From Rhytidiadelphus loreus (Eukaryota > Streptophyta > Bryopsida > Hypnales > Hylocomiaceae): DNA of 64,000 bases. The stretch is taken from NCBI GenBank assembly GCA_947034895.1, contig OX344765.1:27099001-27163000 (forward strand). Reading direction: 5' to 3'. Below the pieces are notes generated by a model. It ran no database searches. It worked only from the letters and a program-made list of their open reading frames with translations, and had not been told where the DNA came from. Below, piece after piece: positions 58,747 through 64,000 of the stretch (position 1 is the stretch's first letter; every line of letters begins with the position of its first letter). The position numbers and the translations under genes were made by a program.

Positions 58747-61700
58747 CTACACTCCCAGCGCCTTGGCATGGTGTTGGATGTGATCCTCCACAAAAGTGGA
58801 AATGAAGAAATACGAGTGGTCGTAGCCGGGTTGCACACGCACCTCAATGGGCATCTCTACGCTCTTGCAGGCTGCTTCAAAATTCTCTGGCAGGAGCTGC
58901 TTTTCTTTGTAAAACTTATCGTCGGCACCCTGACACCATAACCCACCGAACAATCAGAAAAGAAAGGGAGTTAAAACATTCGTGAGCAGTCCTCAGCACC
59001 CTCGTAATTAGTCAGGAACTATTAATTGAAGATTCAATTCGGACACAATCTGGAGCTTGTGACAGGCCTTGCAAAGACATTTCAATTTGCTTAGAATTTT
59101 CTTTACCACATGTATCAAGGCTCCCTAGTGATTGAAGCAGTATTTCAATATGCTTCTATAAAGATCTGACAATCCTCTACACTAAAAAACGGTGCACAGT
59201 CCCAACTGCTCTAGAATGTTGTGGTCGTCTGTTGAAAGCAAATTCAACAAATTGGAGGAATCAAAGAAGAGAGAGACGTCAGGGATACGTGACTTCATTA
59301 AAGTCTTCTACTTAGAATTTCAACAAACTTGTTGCAACTCAATTGAGGAAGCGTTGGATGACAGATGAAGTTCGCATGGAGAATGCACTAGACCTTGCCA
59401 CCTAATCCTTCATTTTTCTGTACCAAGAGAAATGAGATGAAGTGCAAGGGAATAGGGATGAAGTTTAGAATTCAGTGAATTAGCTGAAATCAACTGAAAC
59501 CCCACCAATAAAAATGAATCTACCAATCATCCGTTACTCACAACAAAGCATGGAACTAAGGACTTCAAACTAACTATTCCTTTAAATTGATCTACAATTC
59601 ACTAGAAATCATCTACATCGGTTGCCAGAGACTCAAGCTTACATGAAAAAAATGAGGAAAATCTTGGATTCTCGAGTTATCCTTAAAGTCAACGTTAATT
59701 CGGATTCGTAATTGAACCGCACCAGAAAGGGTTGCCAACACTTAAATATGGGATTATTCATAGGATTCATCCCAATTTGTTGGTTGAAACAAGAGTAGCA
59801 ACCCCCCTTTTAAGGATAACTCTTCGAGTACACATTGATTATGAGTGCACAATACCTACACATCAGATCTTGTGTTGGTTTTTGATTATTATATACCAAA
59901 AGAAATTAAAACACTTAACTTTAGCAAATAGAAACCATATAACGCATATTCATATGCATTTGCATCCCCTTTCAATTGCTGACACAAATCCCCTAAACAT
60001 TTGACCAATCTGATGATAAGAGCTATGCTCAATGCTTTAAATGTTGGTTTTAAGATCTCCTACCTTGGAAACCATAGGGGGGAGGAAAGAGAAGGCAAAA
60101 ATAGCCGTGTGATGGAAGGGATGCAACTGACCTGGTCAATAAGAATGGTAGTTTTGGGGCCATTATACTTCTTGACAAGCAAAGTAGCATCATACTCCTC
60201 CCATGAAGGCTTCTCCTCTCCCAAGTATCCCTTAAAGGCTTTGTCACCCCATGGGCACTGCGTTGGGTTGCAAATTGGTGCAAATGCAGAAACAGACTGC
60301 AATACAATCCATCGCAGATAGTCCCACCGTAAATAGCACATAAAACCGAAACCCTAAATCATGCTTCGGATTCATAAGTAAGACATTACTGATGAAGACA
60401 AGAGAGTAAAGAAATGCACCTTATATTTGCTAGGGTTTTTCAGGAAGAGGGTGAGGGCACCGTGGCCGCCCATGGAGTGACCAAATAGAGAGGCCTTGGA
60501 TGTGTCCAAGTTGGGAAAATGAGAGCTCAGAAGAGCAGGCAGCTCTTTTGTAACGTAATCGTACATACGCCAGTTCTTCCATTTCTCTTCAGTGGCATTC
60601 AGGTAGAACCCAGCTCCTGTTCCATTACAAGAGGGTCGAAATCCATAATCAAGGAAATGCATCATTCAAAACTTACATTACTTGCGATCAGTCCAATTCG
60701 AACATAAGTATTTGATATTCGAATATACAGTTCGGGAGTACCTGCGCCAAAGTCCCAGCTTTCGGACTCCCCTTCCACATTCAGCCCTCCTAGAGAACAA
60801 ATACAGCAAAAACATTCTCAAAAAACAAAAATATAACATATTCCGAGCTTTGCAAAATGCTCTGATGGAAATGAAAATTGACGCTCAAAATTGTAAGAAG
60901 TTCAAGAATCACGCACTAGGAGAAGTGTCCATGGAAACCAACGCAAGGCCACAAGCAGCTGCCTTTCGCTGTGCTCCTGATTTTTGGATGAAATTCTCAT
61001 CGTTGCAAGTCAGACCTGACAGCCAGTACAACACCTGCCACACCGTAGTTCAATGAAATCAGTCAAATAATTTTAATAATCACAACACTCAGGGCTAATC
61101 TCACCCAAAATTAATTTTCAAAGTCCTGAACCAATGAATCCCAAACAATGCATCCAATTAACTTCCAACATTCATGGTGGTCAAAACTCTAGACAAAGCC
61201 CTACAATTAAACACTTATTCAAATATTCATTTCACACTAATTCAAACGCTTCCCAATAAGGTAGAAGATACAAAGCCATTAAGAACCTCATCCCATCCTA
61301 TACAGACCCCTGTTACAGAGCCAACTCATCTTTTCCATAAACTCTGTGGGCCTTCAATTCCAAAGTGATGTGACCACAACTTGGCTAAACCTCTGTAACC
61401 ACTAAGCGTTAAACAAAAACGGGTCGTCCACCATCCCTTCAATAGCAGACTACAACCTCCCAGTGTGAATACTTCCACAAAAAATTCATACATAGTGATA
61501 AAAATTTGATCCAAAGAGAATTGTCTCTTCTACCCAAAGTTATCTCTCCCAAGTCATCACTTGATGAAAGAACATTCCGACACAAGGTATGTACACCCAT
61601 AAACAACACTACCACACCTACATTCAGACCAAAGCGTCACAAAACCCTAAATTCTAGCCAGGCCAGACTTACAGGGACTTTGTCGGAGTCGGCAGCAGGA

Positions 61701-61933
61701 GGGAAGAAGACGGAGAACGTCATGGGGCAGCCAACGGAGGAGCTGTCGTGCTTGAAGCGACGGTTGAAGCCACCGAACATCTTGTTGCTGGAAATTTCCT
61801 GAGGAGTGGCCATCTTCTCCTCCAGAGTGCAGAAGCTCCTGCGAGCGAGCAAATTCAAATGCAATGGGGAAGAGAACAAGAGCTGGGCGCCGACAAATCG
61901 TGAGGTGGTGCGCACCAGAGAGACGAGCGACAT
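58747..61933 (-). CDS. SFGH: S-formylglutathione hydrolase (esterase D)
   Basis: It hydrolyses S-formylglutathione to formate and glutathione, the step after glutathione-dependent formaldehyde dehydrogenase in formaldehyde detoxification. Exons 61933-61673, 61034-60917, 60789-60742, 60616-60420, 60296-60132 and 58929-58747 join with matching phases (0,1,1,0,0), giving 323 residues, or 283 from the internal Met at 61813, matching the usual cytosolic length. Numbered from that Met: oxyanion region [15 protein letters not shown], nucleophile Ser150 in GHSMGG, Asp226 in GADDKF and His261 in GYDHSYFF, so the triad is intact. The upstream 40 residues ([20 protein letters not shown]..., ending [10 protein letters not shown]) are basic and Ser/Leu-rich with no acidic residues until EEK, like an organelle presequence. 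Symbol used generically. Confidence 0.93.
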
Positions 61934-62940
61934 TCAGATGGTGAAGCTCACGAAGCTGAAACATTCAAAAGGGGTAATGTCAGAATAGCTTCCTGTCAAA
62001 CCATTAGGGTTTCGTCTCTCCGAATCATCTTCCCCAAGAAAATATATGTAAAATTTCACCTTTTGTAGGGATTTTCAGAGCTAGAAGTCAAGCCCAGATG
62101 AGATTTTCGATATTGAATCCTCCTTAAAATTAATTATGCCTTTCTCTAAAATGAAATTCTAGAATATCTCACACACTAGCCACGCTATCATGGACCGTGG
62201 CAGAAATTCCAACTGTGTCATACCCAAAATTTTGAAACCCAGAGGTTTGAAAGTAGTCTAAGGAATGGAATCTATGCTGCACCCACCACATTAGCCAGAA
62301 ATTGATGGAATCAATGAATCTACCACTCTTTGATACCTAAAATCTACAGCCGATCTACAGCCAATGTCAAAATCCAAATTCGAAAAGACTATCACACCCT
62401 GGTTTATCCCACTCCCTGTCAAAGTTGCTGAAAACTGGACAAAGCTTACGCCATTGGAGAACGAAATACAACGAGTTAAAGTGTAATCTTTGTTCCTAGT
62501 TTGCACCTTGGAAACACAGTGACAAAACCTAAGCTTCCACACCCTGGCAAAACCCAAATTCAGACAGATATTAGGGATGGTTGCTAGAATCATCCACTCT
62601 CTTCCAAATTCAAGGGCCTAAACGCCGAGCGAAAAATACCCTAAACCCTATACCTCATTTTCAGTTTCTTTCTACAAGAGTTGAGAGTTTGTACCTTGGA
62701 AACACTGCATCGACAACCCACAAAAGTTCATGCGAATGCAACTGAAGGGAGAGAGAGATGAGAGAGAGAAGAGATGTACAAAGTCTGGCGCAATGCAGAC
62801 AGGCACAGCTGGCTTCACAGAACTTCTGGAGCCTTTGCCAATTGGCAGTTTGACGCAGGGATTTTATTCTCAAGTTTCCGGTTGAAACCTGCCTGTGACA
62901 GGCAGAATGAGTGGTCTGATCTGTTGCAATTCGCAAAAAT
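61934..62940 (-). promoter_or_regulatory. Upstream region of the S-formylglutathione hydrolase gene
   Basis: GC is raised to about 62900 and several TTAGGGTTT-like motifs occur, as is common in plant leaders. GA-rich tract GAGAGAGATGAGAGAGAGAA at 62750-62769 reads as a CT-rich tract on the gene strand. The minus-strand frames at 62291-62593 and 62661-62936 have no family match. Confidence 0.35.
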
Positions 62941-62959
62941 ATTTAGATTTTTTTCCATA

Positions 62960-64000
62960 CAAAGCAATATGTGAGAAATGAAGAGAGTAATTGAAATTTT
63001 ATTTTTTTGACAAAGTAAGAATTTGTTATGAAATTTTGAAGGATGCTGCTAGATTGACTGGAGTCTGGAGACTACCCCAAAACCAACAAAAAGTGTTTTC
63101 ATAATGGCCTTCTTACCACTTGAAGCAGTCACGACCTTTTCTAACATGGCTACAAGATTCTTAACATAGTCATGACATGAAGGAATAAAAAAAATACTTT
63201 TTATGACAAGTTTATACTAGAAAGGTGTAAGTATCCTATGACAATCACTAATAACTCCATGACCATCTCCCAAGGCATTGATTATGCTACAAATCAACCT
63301 AATGTAGTACTAATCCCATTTAATAGAAAAAATTTGACATAGGTAGATATAAGACTCTAATGGATAGTTTCCTAGGATCTTGTCATAGGAGGTTTACCTT
63401 AACTAAGGTACATCCAATTACAAGATGTTAAATACTACATTCGAAGTGGGCCCTCACTGATCTAGCATGCAGGTGGGACCATAGATGACCAAATGACCCA
63501 CTTTGAAAGGTGAGCCATCAGTTAGCATCACAACCAAGTTTCTTTTTGAGCAATTTTCCATTGAAAAGTGATGATTTTTTCTATGTAGGGAATCTTGGAT
63601 GAAATATTTTTGCTTCAATTGGAGGAAATCACCAATTTGCTACCAAATCTGGAATAATTTTGCCCTATTTTGGATTAAGTACATTTTGGGGATGAATAAA
63701 ATAAAATAAAATTTCATCCATAGATTTCAAGTTTCATCCATTTTGTGGATGTAAATAGCTTCATCATTATAGTGATTATTACTTTCTATATTGCCTAAAA
63801 TAAATGAAAAAAAACCTTGATTACAATCCACTCCCATTGTGATCCTAACAAAGTACTAGTCTACAAAGTCCTAGTCATCCGTATCTAGACGTTAAAGTTT
63901 CAATTGACAAGATGTCCTGCACTCCCCCCATCAAACAAAGTTAATGTCCTACACTAACCCATGATAAATGCTTTGTCGTGCTATTGGTTCTTTATGCTAG
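62960..64000. other. AT-rich intergenic DNA
   Basis: I see no gene, repeat structure or RNA feature in this stretch. Confidence 0.4.

Noticed and set aside
1..64000. CRISPR arrays, bacterial operons, integrons or ribosome binding sites
   Set aside because: The GT-AG introns, plant gene families and transposon types show plant nuclear DNA; no regularly spaced repeats with unique spacers were seen.

Overview
The window looks like nuclear DNA of a seedless land plant. It is AT-rich and intergenic-heavy, its genes are split by GT-AG introns, and it carries plant telomere-type TTTAGGG motifs. The strongest clue to the lineage is an intron-rich minus-strand gene (26596-32793) whose exons, read together, match the axonemal protein DRC2/CCDC65. 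Among land plants that gene is expected only where sperm are flagellated (bryophytes, lycophytes, ferns, cycads, Ginkgo). I cannot name the species.

Four genes can be modelled. (1) 18497-20594, minus: a three-exon, 369-residue secreted Gly/Pro-rich protein. (2) 26596-32793, minus: a DRC2 homologue with at least 14 exons, all introns phase 0, C-terminal exon not found. (3) 47977-51135, plus: a four-exon, 448-residue protein with an N-terminal BTB/T1 domain followed by a WD40/YVTN-like region. (4) 58747-61933, minus: a six-exon S-formylglutathione hydrolase with its catalytic triad intact and a possible 40-residue targeting extension. A single-exon ORF at 7120-7872 resembles a TFIIS-N/LEDGF-like helical region. 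Degraded genes include a hAT-like zinc-finger/transposase relic (10600-12960), an F-box relic (40400-40800), an AIG1-like P-loop GTPase fragment (17300-17630), and decayed copies of small secreted glycine-rich genes (5959-6341, 8500-9813). The genes look independent; nothing suggests a shared pathway.

Much of the rest is short non-autonomous transposons that can be read from their ends. The most striking are a family about 0.35-1 kb long with termini like CCCCTAAAGGACCA, flanked by TTAA on both sides. One member (35377-38225) holds two other elements nested inside it, and a second, inverted copy at about 14936-15836 preserves both empty sites. Others are MULE-like elements (one with 9-bp target duplications), two TA-flanked MITEs of one family in opposite orientations (one interrupting the hAT relic), a GAGCATCCCCACCAA MITE, and a CACTA-ended foldback element with a perfect 76-bp hairpin.

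Layout: 0-6.4 kb, telomere-like repeats, transposons and a broken duplicate of the 18-kb gene flank. 6.5-10.2 kb, a moderately GC-rich block with the retrogene-like ORF and tandem glycine-rich relics. 10.2-17 kb, hAT relic and AT-rich transposons. 17-23 kb, GTPase fragment and secreted protein gene. 23-26 kb, AT-rich. 26.5-32.8 kb, DRC2. 33-46 kb, AT-rich nested transposons around an F-box relic. 46-51.7 kb, BTB gene. 52-58.2 kb, transposons. 58.7-62.9 kb, S-formylglutathione hydrolase. 63-64 kb, featureless. I recognised no tRNA, rRNA or CRISPR array, but tRNAs were not searched exhaustively.
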